Below are positions 34,487 through 45,973 of a DNA stretch of 64,000 nt, piece after piece. The translations under genes and the position numbers were made by a program. Position 1 is the stretch's first letter, and every line of letters starts with the position of its first letter. The notes beneath the pieces are model-generated. The model did not search any database. It was given only the letters and a program-made list of their open reading frames with translations, and was not told the origin of the DNA. Source of the DNA: Cristatella mucedo (taxonomy: Eukaryota > Bryozoa > Phylactolaemata > Cristatellidae); the NCBI GenBank assembly GCA_009760855.2, contig WPIO01000113.1, positions 572,001-636,000 of the forward strand, in the 5' to 3' direction.

Positions 34487-35615
34487 CAAGCACAATCTAG
34501 GCTTTCACTTCTATGCGGATGACACTCAGTTGTACCTTTGCTTTGATCCCTCCCAACCTTCGAGCACCTCAAATTCTCTTAACTCACTTGCTGCATGCAT
34601 TGATGACATCCGAAAATGGATGGCAGCAAATTTTCTAAACCTAAACGATGATAAAACTAACTTACTAGTTATGGGCAAACATAGTCTGATTCAGAGATTG
34701 GAAAGGCTTACTCCTAAAATTGGCTCTTTCAGCATATCTCCCGCTGAATCAGCTCGAAATCTAGGTGTCACATTCCAAAGCGACCTCTCGTTAGACGACC
34801 ATATCGGCTCCACAGTCAACTCTGCCTATTTTCAGCTTCATAACATTGCTAAAATTCTGGCTTGTTTAGATAAAGATACCACGTCCAAGTTGGTCCATGC
34901 ATTCGTGACATCTCGTCTCGACTTCTGCAACTCACTGCTTACTGGTCTACCAGCATGTGCGATCAGGCAATTGCAGCTGGTGCAAAACTCTGCAGCCAGG
35001 CTTGTCTGTCATGAGCGTAGCAGTTGCCACATTACTTCACTTCTCGCCGACCTGCACTGGCTACCAGTCAAGCAACGGATTGACTTCAAAGTTTTGTCGC
35101 TCACTTTTAGGTCCCTTCATCCTACGTCTCCAGCCTATCTCTCAGATATGCCACCCTATCAGGCCAAGCATCGTACCACGCGCTTTTCGGAATCCCACAG
35201 TCTAGAAATACCTCGTACAAACCTTAAATTCTTTGGAGGCCGTGCATTTAGTTCGTATGCTCCCAAAGCCTGGAACTCACTCCCGACCTGCGTCAGAACA
35301 TCCCCTGACCTGACCAAATTTAAAAGGAACTTAAAAACACCTATTTAGGACAGCATTTAGTGGGTCCCTGTGATTCTTCCTTGATGTGCTTATTGGTGCT
35401 GACACTGTGCATGCTGCCATTAACCACATTATCATGCTGACCCTGTGCATGCGACCTCTAACCATATTATTCATTTTGTTTGTTTTTTAAGTACGATTTT
35501 ACTGACCATTCAATTGCATTTCCCTTTGCAGGAAATGTAAAGCGCCTAGAAATAGATCGTGTTCTCTGAGAGCGCTTTATCAAGTGCTTATTGTTATTAT
35601 TATTTTTATTAACTA
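34487..35615 (+). mobile_element. L2-A LINE, best-preserved copy
   Basis: Open for 305 codons in one frame (34431-35348; the first codons belong to the pseudogene). In order: FHFYADDTQLYLCFDPSQPS (RT catalytic loop), IDDIRKWMAANFLNLNDDK, ARNLGVTFQSDLSLDDH, LDFCNSLLTGLPACAIRQL, LADLHWLPVKQRIDFKVLSL, PKAWNSLPTCV, and TKFKRNLKT before the stop. The 3' UTR ends in the family hairpin and a (TTATT)n tail. The element is 5'-truncated just before the YADD motif, so it lacks the endonuclease and most of the RT. Confidence 0.9.
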
Positions 35616-35619
35616 GAAT

Positions 35620-36540
35620 AACATAGTTAGGGGTGACATGCACAGTGTTAGCATGAAAGTATGGTTGATGGCAGCATGCACAGTGTCAACAGGCATAAGC
35701 ATATAAAGGTCGAATCACAGGGACCCAGTAACCGTGATGATAATAGGTGTGCTTTTAGTTTATTTTTAAATTTGGTCAAGTCAGGAGTTGTCGTGGCGAA
35801 ATACCGGAGTTAGTTCCAGGAATTTGGGAGAATACTAACTAAAGGCTTTTTATCCAGAGGATTCGAGGTCTGTTAAAAGCATAGTTAAAGTGTTTGATTC
35901 AGAAAATTTTGAGGTGCGATGCTTAGCCCAGTGGGGGAGTAGATCTAAGAGATAGGCTGGAGTTAAAGAATGAAGTGACCCAAAAGTGATCGACAAAACC
36001 TTGAAGTCGATCCGTTGCTTGACTGTTAGCCAGTGCAGGTCGGCGAGAAGTGGTTAATGTGGCAACTGCGACGTTCACGATAGATTAGCCTAGCTGCAGA
36101 GTTTTGCACCAGCTGTAAGTGCATGATTGCACGAGCTGATAGACGAGCAAGCGGTGAGTTACAAAAGTCGCGACTGGAAGTCACAATTGCATGGATGAAT
36201 TTTTTTGTGGTATCCCAGTTTAAACAAGCCAGAATTGTAGTATTGTTACGTAGGTAAAAATAGGCAAACTTCACTGAGGAGCTAGTGGGGGTCGTCTAAT
36301 GAAAGATCGATTTGAAACCCGGCAACTAGATTTTGTACAGATTCAACAGTAGATATGCTGGCAGAGCCGAATTTGAGTTTCAGCCTTTCCGACTTCTGAA
36401 TCACACTTAGTTTGCCCGTAACTAGTATGATGTTTTATCTTCATTCAATTTAAGAAAGTTTGCTTCCATTTATTTTCGGATTACAACAATACATGCAGCT
36501 AGGAAGCTGAGAGAATTCCACGAGCAAGAGGTCTGGGTGG
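35620..36540 (-). mobile_element. L2-A LINE, tail-to-tail with the preceding copy
   Basis: Minus-strand copy from the 3' UTR (35625-35720) through HFSPTCTG, RAIMHLQLVQNSAARLIYRE, WDTTKKFIHAIVTS and ARSLVLGK-type remnants. It starts almost where the plus-strand copy ends. Its 36025-36540 part equals 27100-27640. Confidence 0.8.
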
Positions 36541-36991
36541 GATGAAAGCAAGGGTACAGCTGAGTGTCATGATTATAGAGAGCTTCTGCGGTAGTAAGTC
36601 TTTGTATGGACCCATGAGAAAGTTATTCCGGCGGTCATGAGAATTATGAGGGTACAGGAACAGCCGTAGCAATCCGCCCACTACATTTTCAAAGCCCCAA
36701 ATGCAACTTACTAAGGACCGTTACCAATGCGATGTACAATTTATTCAGTCAAAGATACAGATTATGGCAGACGTGGTTCAGAATGCTTATAACTCAGGAA
36801 CGTCATTCTCTAAAGCTGTCGTACTTTGACCAACTTAAGCACTTAAGCACGTTTATGTTTCGTGTTTCTGTACAAAAACTAAAAGCTCCATTTACAAAAA
36901 GTTATCACTCATTTTGAAAGAGTAAAGTCAGCATCAAAGGCAAGCCACTGTGAAGCCAAGTGAGACCTGCTCGTCTAAAGAGACCTTTAAG
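36540..36991 (+). repeat. Duplicated block, left part (copy 2 of 2)
   Basis: Same sequence as 27640-28059, directly left of a complete SPIN-like MITE. No gene recognised. Confidence 0.75.
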
Positions 36992-37182
36992 CAGCAGTTC
37001 TCTGCCTTTGAGTCGAAACCCCTTTGGGGGTCGAACGACCCTTTCACATGGGCTCGCCTAAGACAATCTGAAACACGAATTTACAAATCAATTTCGCATA
37101 CAATAATTTTATGTCTGCCGGTCGCCACAACCTGAGCAATTGCAAAAAAGAGTGGTGGCATTAGAAAGGTTGAGAATCACTG
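36992..37182 (+). mobile_element. SPIN-like hAT MITE, complete
   Basis: 191 bp from CAGCAGTTCTCTGCCTTTGA to AAAGGTTGAGAATCACTG. It contains CCCTTTGGGGGTCGAACGAC, CCTTTCACATGGGCTCGCCT and AATAATTTTATG, the layout of SPIN-type nonautonomous hAT elements. The 8 bases on either side (cctttaag and ccgtaaag) agree at six positions, consistent with an aged 8-bp target duplication. Confidence 0.85.
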
Positions 37183-37398
37183 CCGTAAAGAATTTTGCCT
37201 AACGAATTCTGTCACTCTGAATGGTTTAGGATCGCGCCGATTGCACTTTGCACATTGTCATCTAGGATGCCTCGAATTTCATCTAGAGTGATCTCGCCGA
37301 TTGCACACTAACCAGTAGCCATGTTTATACACATTTAAAAGCAGTTGCCTCTTCGTCGTATCTGAAAGACTTTCTTTTTCTGAAGTATCGATCACTCT
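37183..37398 (+). repeat. Duplicated block next to MITE (also 51215-51435)
   Basis: Matches 51215-51435 (for example GATGCCTCGAATTTCATCTA). The pair diverges where the RLE-type LINE is inserted in this copy. Confidence 0.8.
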
Positions 37399-37801
37399 GC
37401 CAGTCGACCCTGGTGGTGCTATCGGTATAAGTCACCGGTCAAGCAGATTTAACGCCATTGAAAATAAGTGGGAAAGACACATCCGGAAGACATCCTGAAC
37501 ATCTCTTGAATCGCCTTTAGTGCACCGCCTAGTAAGCCTCTACTACAACTGCCCAAGACTTTAATAGAGCCCGGTAACTGAAGCCAATAACCACTGACAT
37601 CCCCTTTAACAGAGCCTGGTAACCGATGAGAGGCTTCTAGCCGCCTTCCGGAAAGTGCTCGTTGTGAACATTTTAGCGGCGGCAGGGTGCTGAACTTCGA
37701 TAGCCTCGAGCCTCGGGACATTCTCTCTGCGAATATTTGTGCCCGGCTCACCAAGCATTGCACACTCTCTGACCGCTCTGAGATTGTTCCAGCGTCAAAG
37801 T

Positions 37802-38698
37802 TGCGTGTGGCTGGATTAAAAGGCTTTGCTGTTCCAATAGGCGATGCTATTGTGCGACCTTCGCCACGTGCTCGTAATCTAGGTGTCGTGTTCGACAGCT
37901 GCCTCAATTTCAAAAGCTTCATTCAGAAGACTGCCTCTACAGCTAGCCATCACATCCGATCCCTATCCAAGATTAGAAGCTGTCTCCCACAGTGGCTTGT
38001 AAAAAATTTAACTAGCTCTTTAGTTCTGTCTCGGCTTGATTATTGTAATTCCCTTTTGGCTGGGCTACCAAAGAAAGCTATTATGCCACTACAGCGGACT
38101 ATGAATATAGCTGCAAGGCTGGTCTTCAAGTCCCAGCGGTTTGAGCACGTGTCTCCTTTGCTGGAAAAGCTAGGATGGTTGCCGGTTGAGCAAAGGATAC
38201 GGAGCAAAGTTCTTACACTGACCCACAAGGCCTGCCACGGCTTGGCTCCTTCATACCTAGCTGAACTACTACATCAGTTTCAGCCTGTTCGCGCCCTCAG
38301 GTTCTGTGTGGACAATAAATTAGCTGTCCCATTCCTCCGCTTAAAGACAGTTGGCGACAGAAGCTTTAGCTCTGCAGGTCCTAGACTGTGGAACTCGCTT
38401 CCACAATTCTTACGCAACGACATCTACTCTCCAACTGCCGACTATGGCTCATCTTTTTCAGCGGTCCTGAACTCCTACTTCTATGCTACTCACTACCTCA
38501 ACTGCTCTCCTGACTCTGCTATGCTTCCCACTTTCTCTTTGTTGGGTGAGACGAAGTCTGTTGGCTACCGAATGCGTACCCAAAGCCGCGTAGGCTGTGA
38601 GTGTGCTATACAAACATCTCCTGCGTAACGCCCACATGGTCTTTATGACTTTGTGGAGTTACTGACGGAGATACATTGCACATTACATTACATTACAT
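37802..38698 (+). mobile_element. L2-B LINE, 5'-truncated, nested
   Basis: One open frame across most of it: RNLGVVFDSCLNFKSFIQKT, LSRLDYCNSLLAGLPKKAI, MNIAARLVFKSQRFEHVSPL, LAELLHQFQPVRALRF and PRLWNSLPQFLRND. It ends with the L2-B UTR and CATTA repeats. The empty counterpart of its target is seen at 40045-40065. Codons before 37802 in that ORF come from the host repeat, so the ORF is chimeric. Confidence 0.88.
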
Positions 38699-38779
38699 TC
38701 CCGAGCTCCGAACCAGGAGTCTTCGATGGTTGAAAAAAAGCTTATAATATAAAACTTTCTTCATCCTTACCCTGAGAGA

Positions 38780-39748
38780 GAAATTTGAGTACATTTTATT
38801 TACCTTCAACTCATACTGCATGCACCAGTCGTCCCGTTGGCATCTGCTTCCACGCGAAGCGTACTTCAAAGTGTCCAGGTGCCTCCGGCGCCACAGACCA
38901 CTTCGGCACGCACAGCTGCTTCTTTCGGACCGATCTCAGAGTGTCGTTCAAGATCTGGCGCTTCGTTCATCGATGCCCACCCGATCTAGCTTCTGGTGTG
39001 CGCCATGAGCCATCGCTTCGACTCTTCCGAGTCGACAGCATGCCGCCTCTGCCTTGAAGGAAGGGAGACGCTGCGTCACATGCGCTCGAGCGGCCATCCG
39101 ATGATGCCGGCCATCAGGGCCAGGCACGAAAAGATCCTGAACCGTCTCAGCGACGCCTTGCCTAATCACCTTCGACTGTGGACTGGGATGGACGGATGAG
39201 CTGATGTGAGCGGCAGTTCACTGCGTCCGGACATCGTCGTCGACGATTTGATAACGGCAAACGTCTTCGAAGTGGTGGTCCCGCTCGACAACAATGAGGA
39301 TGCTTTGGCGAAAGCTACGGATCGGAAGATCACGAAACTTGAAAACATCGTGCGGGACTTCCGGTCCGATGGTTGGTCTTCAGCTTCTGTCCTCCCATTT
39401 TTTGTTGTAGGAGCACTCGGGTACCCGGATAATGAGCGGTGCTCTTACGCTCTTGGCATCAAAGCTGCGTACCGGAAGCACAACCGGAAACTTTTGGTTA
39501 GGGCTGCAGTATTCAGAAGCGCCAAGGTGTGGGCCAGTTCTCCACGGAGGGAAGCGACCGTGCTGTCGTTCACCACGGTGACGCTCAGCCGGCAAAGAAG
39601 GACGGCGTACTACTTGCGCTTGTTTAATGTCTATAATAAAATATGTTTCTTTGGCTCAGCACCATTTTTGGATGCTGCTTCCTGTGCGAATGTTTGCGAA
39701 TTGGGCATTTTCAGCCGAAAGCCCTGGGCAAAAAGAGGTTACAGATAG
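38780..39748 (+). pseudogene. C-terminal zinc knuckle and restriction-like endonuclease of an R2-like LINE
   Basis: In the frame of 38996-39199: CRLCLEGRETLRHM (knuckle CX2C...H, last ligand altered), then RARHEKILNRLSDALP. After one in-frame TGA at 39197 the same frame continues with SSLRPDIVVDDLITANVFEV then VVPLDNNEDAL (PD...D-type nuclease core), KITKLENIV and SASVLPFFVVGALGYP. This order, knuckle then nuclease, is that of RLE LINEs such as R2, NeSL and CRE. The reverse transcriptase itself is not seen. Confidence 0.75.
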
Positions 39749-40335
39749 CAATAAGAATCTGTGCGCCTTTGGTGCACCGGGTAGTAAGCCTCTACTACCA
39801 CTGCCCAAGACTTTAATAGAGCCTGATAACTGAAGCCTAGAACCACTGACATCCCCTTTAACAGAGCCTGGTAACCGATTAAAGACCTCTAGCCGGCTTC
39901 CGGAAAGTGCTCGTTGGGAGCATGTTCGCGGCGGCACGGTGCCGAACTTCGATAGTCTGGAGCCTCGGGACATTCTCTCAGTGATTTTTGTGCCCGGCTC
40001 ACCAAGCGACTCGCACTCTCTGACCGCTCTGAGATTGTTCCAGCGTCAAAGTTTTCTCGAGCTCCGAACCAGGATTCTTCGACGGTTGAAAAAAACAGCT
40101 CAAAATATAAAATTGTCTTCATCCGTAACCTGAGAGAGAAATTTGTGAAAACTGTGCCGTCGTTCACCACGGTGACACACAGCCGGCAAAGAAAGACGGC
40201 GTACTACCTGCACTTGTGTAATGTCTATAGTAAACTATGTTTTTTGGCTCAGCAGCATTTTTGGATGCTGCTTTGTCTTCAAATGTTTGTAAATTGGGTG
40301 TCTCCCTCCAAAATCCCCGGGGAAAAAGAGGTTAG

Positions 40336-41420
40336 AGATAGCAAGAAGAAAGTATGGTAGCCAGTACCGTTTATTTACCTATCTTCATTAAACTGGGTGC
40401 CGTCCGGACAAGCTACTGCTGGCTTTCCCTCCAGTGGCGCAGGGTTTGGTGACAAAATTCGGCGAACGCTCCCAGAAATGGCTGCGAAAGTTTCTCATTT
40501 TTAAGCGTAATAGCTGCCTCCGCTAAAACTGCAATTCCTCCAAGAGATTAATGAAATGCTAAGGAGAAATGAAGGTCGTTGGCATAATGCTGCTGTGGCT
40601 ATCGCCAGCATTGGACACTTCTCATCAAAAGATCCTTTTATGAAAGATATAGAATAGCCTGGCCGAAGAGGCACTCGTGCATTTGTAGTCATCTCCGTCA
40701 AATTGTGCCCACTCCGTATTTGATCCTATGAGTTAAAAACAAACTTGTTTTTGTACAGCATTTAGTGGGTTTTTGGGATTCGTCTGTCGCATGCATGAAC
40801 CTGGTAACACTGTGTCTACTGTTTGCAGATGTTAGCGTAAGTCATTTGACAATGCGTTCTAAACGGCATCTGTAAAGTGCCCAGAAAGAGATTCAGTTCT
40901 CTGCGGGTGCTATGCCAATATATTATTATTATTATTGTCATTATTACTACCATTGTATCTTTTGATCCGATGCTGATCTTCTCAGTGCTTACATACAAGG
41001 CCTGCGGAAAGTGTATCTCTGGTCCACGGCATGCCATAGCTTCTGTAACGACGACGTCAAGCCGCTATCGTCATTCAAGCTCACCAAAGTTAGCCAGGAC
41101 AATTTACAACCTGGAAGCCCTTCTTGTAGTTTTTCAGTATCAAATTTTGGCTAATTTTATTTATAACGTAATCGAAATCAGCCTTAAATGACGCCGTGAG
41201 TTTGAAGATCGAGCAAGCGTCGATTTTTCTCTCCTTCTTGAGAGTGCAATTGTGCAATCCCTGTGTGGTTCTCCTCACTGAGGACATGACATCTGAAACT
41301 GTTTGACAAGGATACCCTCCGCTATCAGTCGGCGTGTGCGATCCAATTTTAGTGATTATAGGCTAAGTACCCAAGAGGCTTATTTTAGACTACTTTCGGT
41401 TTTATTGTAGCTTCCATGTG
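40336..41420 (+). repeat. Duplicated block (also 51445-52535 and partly 58480-58750)
   Basis: Landmarks: GGGTGCCGTCCGGACAAGCT, GCTGCTGTGGCTATCGCC and AAGGCCTGCGGAAAGTGTAT. It contains an L2-variant tail at 40740-40965 shared by both long copies. A minus-strand ORF (40501-40701, repeated at 51615-51815) is almost unchanged between them, but I do not recognise it. Confidence 0.85.
40740..40965 (+). mobile_element. L2-variant 3' end
   Basis: Plus-strand tail: TACAGCATTTAGTGGG, GTAAAGTGCCCAGAAAGAGA, TTCAGTTCTCTGCGGGTGC and (ATT)n. Twin at 51880-52060. Confidence 0.75.
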
Positions 41421-41424
41421 TAAC

Positions 41425-41839
41425 AGGACAGAATATACCCCGCCAGAATATACGCGGGGTTAAAAAAGGCCTTGGCCACTTGATGCGTTAAAACAAATTA
41501 GGCCATGTTAAAACTAAGTGTAAAAAAATAGGCCAAACAGTGCCCCTCCATTCCAAAATGTACTCCGTTTGAAAGATGACACAGAGGACACAATTTTTAA
41601 CTATAACTTATTATTTTATGTATTTTTGATTGTTTAGTTAAAATTTTATTTGCAACAAATTGCTGCTGATATCCGACAAAGAAATTTCACCAATGTCTAA
41701 CAATGGTATATATTAACCGGCCTGTACGCCTCGTCCTTCTTCCTGCTAGCCCACACTCTGCGCCTGCTGCTGCTGCCGAAAGGCGTGAACTGCACGCTAT
41801 TCTCAACAGTTCCAGAAGCGGCATCGTTACAGGCTAGGG

Positions 41840-41885
<46 letters not shown>

Positions 41886-42545
41886 TATATCTATATCAAT
41901 ACAAAGAGAGTGCAGAGGCGAGCTTCAGAGCCCTGGTCCTACTGAGCCGAAGGATCAATTGCGGGTATTCTTCAATTTTAAATACCCCAGGCTCTTACAA
42001 CTTGAATTAAGCCAACGCTTGAGAGAAACGTTTTGTGGATTTAAAGCTGGACGACGAAAATCCCGGACCGGCGGGGTGACATAGCCAGCCACCCTTTTCA
42101 ACCTGAAAGTGAATCCTGGGTTTTAAAGAATCCATATTAAATCCTGGTCCGCTCAGAATAATGTACATGCTTCACCGTCTGTAACGGCGATAAGTCACAA
42201 TGACTTGGAGCATTGCTTCGCTAAAGAGTTTTATTCAGACAACGCGAAGCATGGTGGCTTTCGGTAATCAAAAGATAGCCAACAATCTGACTTAAGAAAG
42301 ATTTTGTAGAAAAGACGAGGCAGGTGAGAGACCGGAGTAATGAGCGCCTCAAAATAAGAAGAGGAAGAGCTGAGAAACAGGTGCCCGGGCCGCCGCCAGG
42401 AGGATTTGAGAGCCAGAACGTAAGGATGCGTGTTTATATGGGTCAACACGTCGATGTGACGGGGGTACAATTTGGCCTAGAGGGGTCTGAAGTGGCCTAA
42501 GCCACTTCAACCCTGGGCATACACCAGCCTGGGGGTATACTCTGA
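41425..42545 (+). mobile_element. DNA element with terminal inverted repeats and palindromic subterminal repeats, copy 1
   Basis: Left end GACAGAATATACCCCGCCAG; right end, read on the minus strand, AGAGTATACCCCCAGGCTGG. Inside each end lie GGCCTAAGCCACTT-like words. No transposase recognised. The minus-strand ORF at 42231-42470 is also kept at 53747-54022 and might be a relic. A TA microsatellite lies at 41843-41883. Superfamily unknown. Confidence 0.55.
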
Positions 42546-42631
42546 GCTGCTACAACGGTTGTTCCTGGTGTACTATAACTTACTATTGGCTGATCTTCCG
42601 AAAAAGCCACTAAGCCTCATATAGTTTTTGG

Positions 42632-42800
42632 AGCCGTGATGGCACACTAGCTAAGGCTGTTGATTTTACGACCTCGGTCCTGAGGTCGTTGGTTCGATTC
42701 CTGCGGTGGGCGATTCTTTATCGCCACTACAAGCGGTGGTGATAGCAGCAAACGCTCTTCTGTCGCTTTAAAAAAAGTGCTGTTTTATAAGCTAGGATTT
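42632..42800 (+). mobile_element. SINE family S1
   Basis: Plus-strand copy between two repeats of the same DNA element: AGCCGTGATGGCACACTAGC head, arm CGACCTCGGTCCTGAGGTCG, B box TGGTTCGATTCC, tail ATAAGCTAGG. Confidence 0.87.
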
Positions 42801-42944
42801 GTTATTATTTATTATTATTAGGATTACCTTAACACCCGAGAAATTCAGTTTATATTTTGCTCTTGGTTGGTCGCTGGATGAGAGGCTTAAATCTTACATT
42901 TACCGTAAAGAGTGTTATTCTCAGCTTCTGAGTATCTAAGTCAC

Positions 42945-43295
42945 AATGAGTTGGTGCATTGCTTCGCTAAAAGGTTTTCTACAGCCTACGGAGACAATGG
43001 GGGCTTTCGGTAATCATAAGATAGCAAACATTCTGACTTAAGAAAGATTTTGTGTAACAGACAAGGCAGTAGAGAGACCGGAGTAATGAGCGCCTCAAAA
43101 TAAGGAGTGGAAGACTGAGAAAGAGGTGCCCGGGCCGCCGCCAGGAGGATTTTAGAGCCAGCACGTATGGATGCATGTTTATATGGCTCAACACTATCGA
43201 TGTAATGGAGCACAATCTGGCGAAGAAGGGCATGAAGTGGCCTAAGCCACTTGTACCCTGGGTATACTCCGGCCAGGGGGTATACTCTACACTGC
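42945..43295 (+). repeat. Right part of the TIR element, tandem second copy
   Basis: Repeats 42188-42545 (ATGAGCGCCTCAAAATAAG, GCCGCCGCCAGGAGGATTT) and ends with GTGGCCTAAGCCACTTGTAC and GGGGGTATACTCT, the element's right terminus. Confidence 0.8.
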
Positions 43296-43369
43296 TACAA
43301 CGGTTCCCACTGGTGTACTATAACTTACTATTGGCTGATCTTCCGAAAAAGCTACTAAGCCTCATATAG

Positions 43370-43774
43370 TTTTGGGATGAATATAAATACTAGGATGACC
43401 TTAACACCCGAGAAATTTAGTTTAGATTTTGCTCTTGGTTGATCACCGGACGCAAGGCTTGAATCTAACATTTACTGTAAAGAGTGCTATTCTCAGTGTA
43501 TGAGTATCTAAGGACCTAATCCATCAATTTTGATCTCACTTGCTCTCGTTCTTGTCCTTACTCTTATTCTTCTAATTGCAATATATTTGTCATCTTTCTC
43601 GCAAAGAGTCTATGCGAGAGAAGCTTTTGATTTTCGGGTAACGTCGAAGTACCAAAAACATGTTAGTATTTCAGCTGCATCCCAGTGCCTACTTCGTGGT
43701 TGCGTTTGTAATAGAATTTCAGTTGATCCAGTATTCTCACTTATAAGGCGGCTGAAGAACCTTAGTGATTATGG
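43370..43774 (+). repeat. Duplicated block with conserved ORF (also 54170-54575, 61680-62055)
   Basis: Three copies share CTTGCTCTCGTTCTTGTCCT and a reading frame that begins near 43530 (SLALVLVLTLILLIAIYLSS, hydrophobic) and continues into the K block (SLIRRLKNLSDYG, LLLDSKPRPGWIWI). The C-terminal half is antisense to a tRNA-like SINE head, so I do not call it a gene. Confidence 0.6.
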
Positions 43775-44375
43775 CCTCACACTTGCAGAGAGCAATACAG
43801 GATTCCTGTTGCTGGACTCGAAACCACGACCTGGATGGATCTGGATACGCAAGCACCCTAGCCCTTAGCGTATATATTCAAGGCTTTTGTGAAGTCCAGA
43901 CGGAGCTACATACTGCCACTGGGTATACATGCACGTTCAAACTGTTTCATCTGAAAGCCACAGTTTATCAGAAACCAACACAAATTTGCTCAAACCTGCC
44001 TGTCATAGTCCGAAGACATGTCATAGCCTAACCAGAGACGTTAGCCATATGTTTATTACAATTGCTTGCGAGCAGCTTTCTAGCAACGCTTCTAGATATG
44101 GATCGTAGCTTATATCTCATTTTCAGTAATTGTATTCAGGTGTGTCAATGCAACACTTATTTTGACATTGCAGGGAATTAGAAAAATGCAAGTTAGTCAT
44201 TAATAATATTATAAAAACACTAAATTTGTTTAGCGCCCTCGGAGAACTGAATCTCTTGCTAGGTACGTTACAGATGCTAAATAGAAGGCATTACTAAGTG
44301 ATTGGTGGTAACATTCGCAAGCAGCAGGCACATGCAAGCACACGAAAAACGAATCACAAAGACTCACGAAAGGCT
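43775..44375 (+). repeat. K block, copy 2 (partial)
   Basis: Left 600 bases of the K block (GCAATACAGGATTCCTGTTG, AAAGCCACAGTTTATCAG, CTTTCTAGCAACGCTTCTAG). It contains an S3 head on the minus strand at 43800-43872 and an L2-variant tail at 44215-44375. Confidence 0.85.
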
Positions 44376-44384
44376 TTTTTTAAA

Positions 44385-45973
44385 CTAAGCCACATGCCTC
44401 ACTCCTAGTTCACCTAGAATGATACTCACGTACCCCAAGCCAGTGGACCAAAGGTATCGACAAGTTTAATGTCAGAGATGTCATCATATAATGCGACCAT
44501 AGATTCCATTTTACGTGGTGGCTATAAGCAAACGCAGACAAAGTGAGAGACTTCTTCTGCTGGGAACTTAACAGGGTACGAGGTTTTAATCCATTGTGTG
44601 AGCGTAAGTATGGTGTGCGAGTTTCCCTTTCCTTACGCCGTCGTAATTCCGTACGAAAGTTGATTTAGAGTTGACAGCTGAACTTTGGTTAAGAGCTACG
44701 AGCTTTGCCACTGAAATATAACCGAGCCGCTTATCAACTAGTATATAAATATATAGACATTTATATTAAAACAATTGACCCGGCCATTATCATGTATGTC
44801 ATCCTCGAGACCATCGTTGTTCTCTTGGGGCAACGGTCAATAAGTCACCGAGTCCTCGTGCTGCAGAAGCGGCTGTAGGGGTCGAAGCCGGTCGGCTGGA
44901 AGTCCCGGTCGTATCGACAGGCCAAGGTTGTGCTTTTTTTGCCAAGCCGGTGTTTTCGTTAGAGCTTCGTGCAGAAGAACAAGTGCCGTGTTGTGGAGGT
45001 CGGCGTATTGCGACCGTCGGGTCTGTGGGCAGTGCACGCGTCGTGCGGCTACCCGAAATAGCGAGGGTCCAGCGGTCATAACAATGAACGACGCTTGGGA
45101 AAGCGTCCGTGCTGGCCTTTGGTTGTTTAGTGCACTACGGCTACCTCTAATGAGAGACGCCCTGCATGCATTTATCGCCACGCGGACTGTTTGTTTGTGC
45201 TGAAGGCCCATTGTGTGCACCGCTGCCGCTTCCCAAGAGCAGATCGAAGTCGCCGGGCCCGAGCAGCCCGTACTTACTACGTACTTTGCGAAATTAGTCT
45301 CCCGGGAGCAGCGCTCGAACTTGGAGGAAGCTCTGGACTTGCTTCTACTGCAACCTGCGCAGGACACGACGCCTCAATGAGCGGCAGCTGATGACTTTGA
45401 TTGATCCCGTCAAGGTGAGCAGCATGCGAACTTCTTCACCATAGGCCGGGGTGGTAGCCGTTTGAAGCGGCAGCTACCGCCGCCGCCGTCGCTCCTACCG
45501 CGGAGGTACCAGGCGTTGCACGGTACCACGACACCAGGCGTGGCATCTACCTTGACCAGCCGCCTCTCCCCTAACCTCTAATTTTTTAGCAATATTATGT
45601 AGCTAAAAGTTGGAAGACTGACTGTGAAGTTCATATGGTTGTCTAGTAAAGGTCGCTTTGGAACGAAACACATAGATTTTGTGCTAATGCAACCAGAGAT
45701 ATTCTGGCAGGGTCAATTTTGAACGTTAGGCTTTGCAATGTCACACTTAAGCTCAATGCAGGCAATAGTACTTATGTGATAATCAATGCCGTTGTAGGAT
45801 ATTTAGATGTGCCAGCTGCAGAAATCTTAGCTGAATAAACTCAGCCGCCAACAACGTCTGCTTTCATTCAGGAAGTAATGTCTCTTACAATATCTCCAAC
45901 CGTACTTGCAAAGCCTGGCTTGTGTACTCATCAAGAACTGGTGGATTAGAACTAGATCATAAAAACTCCAACT
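44385..45973 (+). repeat. Upstream block of the intact GCNT gene
   Basis: Counterpart of 30600-33075. It contains GC-rich sequence (44780-45540), an L2-A relic at 45560-45725 and an AT-richer stretch directly before the gene. The stretch 45740-45945 is open in copy 1 (32724-33050) but broken here by a TAA near 45836, so it is not a conserved coding exon. No TATA or initiator motif could be assigned. Confidence 0.75.

Larger units (their letters stand above)
37399..40335 (+). mobile_element. RLE-type (R2/NeSL-like) LINE fragments with nested L2-B
   Basis: A segment of about 2.9 kb absent from the paralogous site at 51435-51447. Its left part (37490-37800) is repeated at 39770-40055 and its right part (39540-39760) at 40150-40350, so the insertion is itself an imperfect tandem of one element. 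The coding part is described at 38780-39748. No rRNA target sequence is nearby, so this is not an R2 insertion in 28S. Confidence 0.65.

Noticed and set aside
37687-37801. Start of a 313-codon ORF as a true LINE start
   Set aside because: Alignment with the repeat at 39960-40050 shows that these codons belong to the host repeat; the L2-B part begins at 37802.
38780-39748. Host nuclease gene
   Set aside because: The order of knuckle and PD-D nuclease, the in-frame stop and the repeat context fit an RLE-type LINE better.
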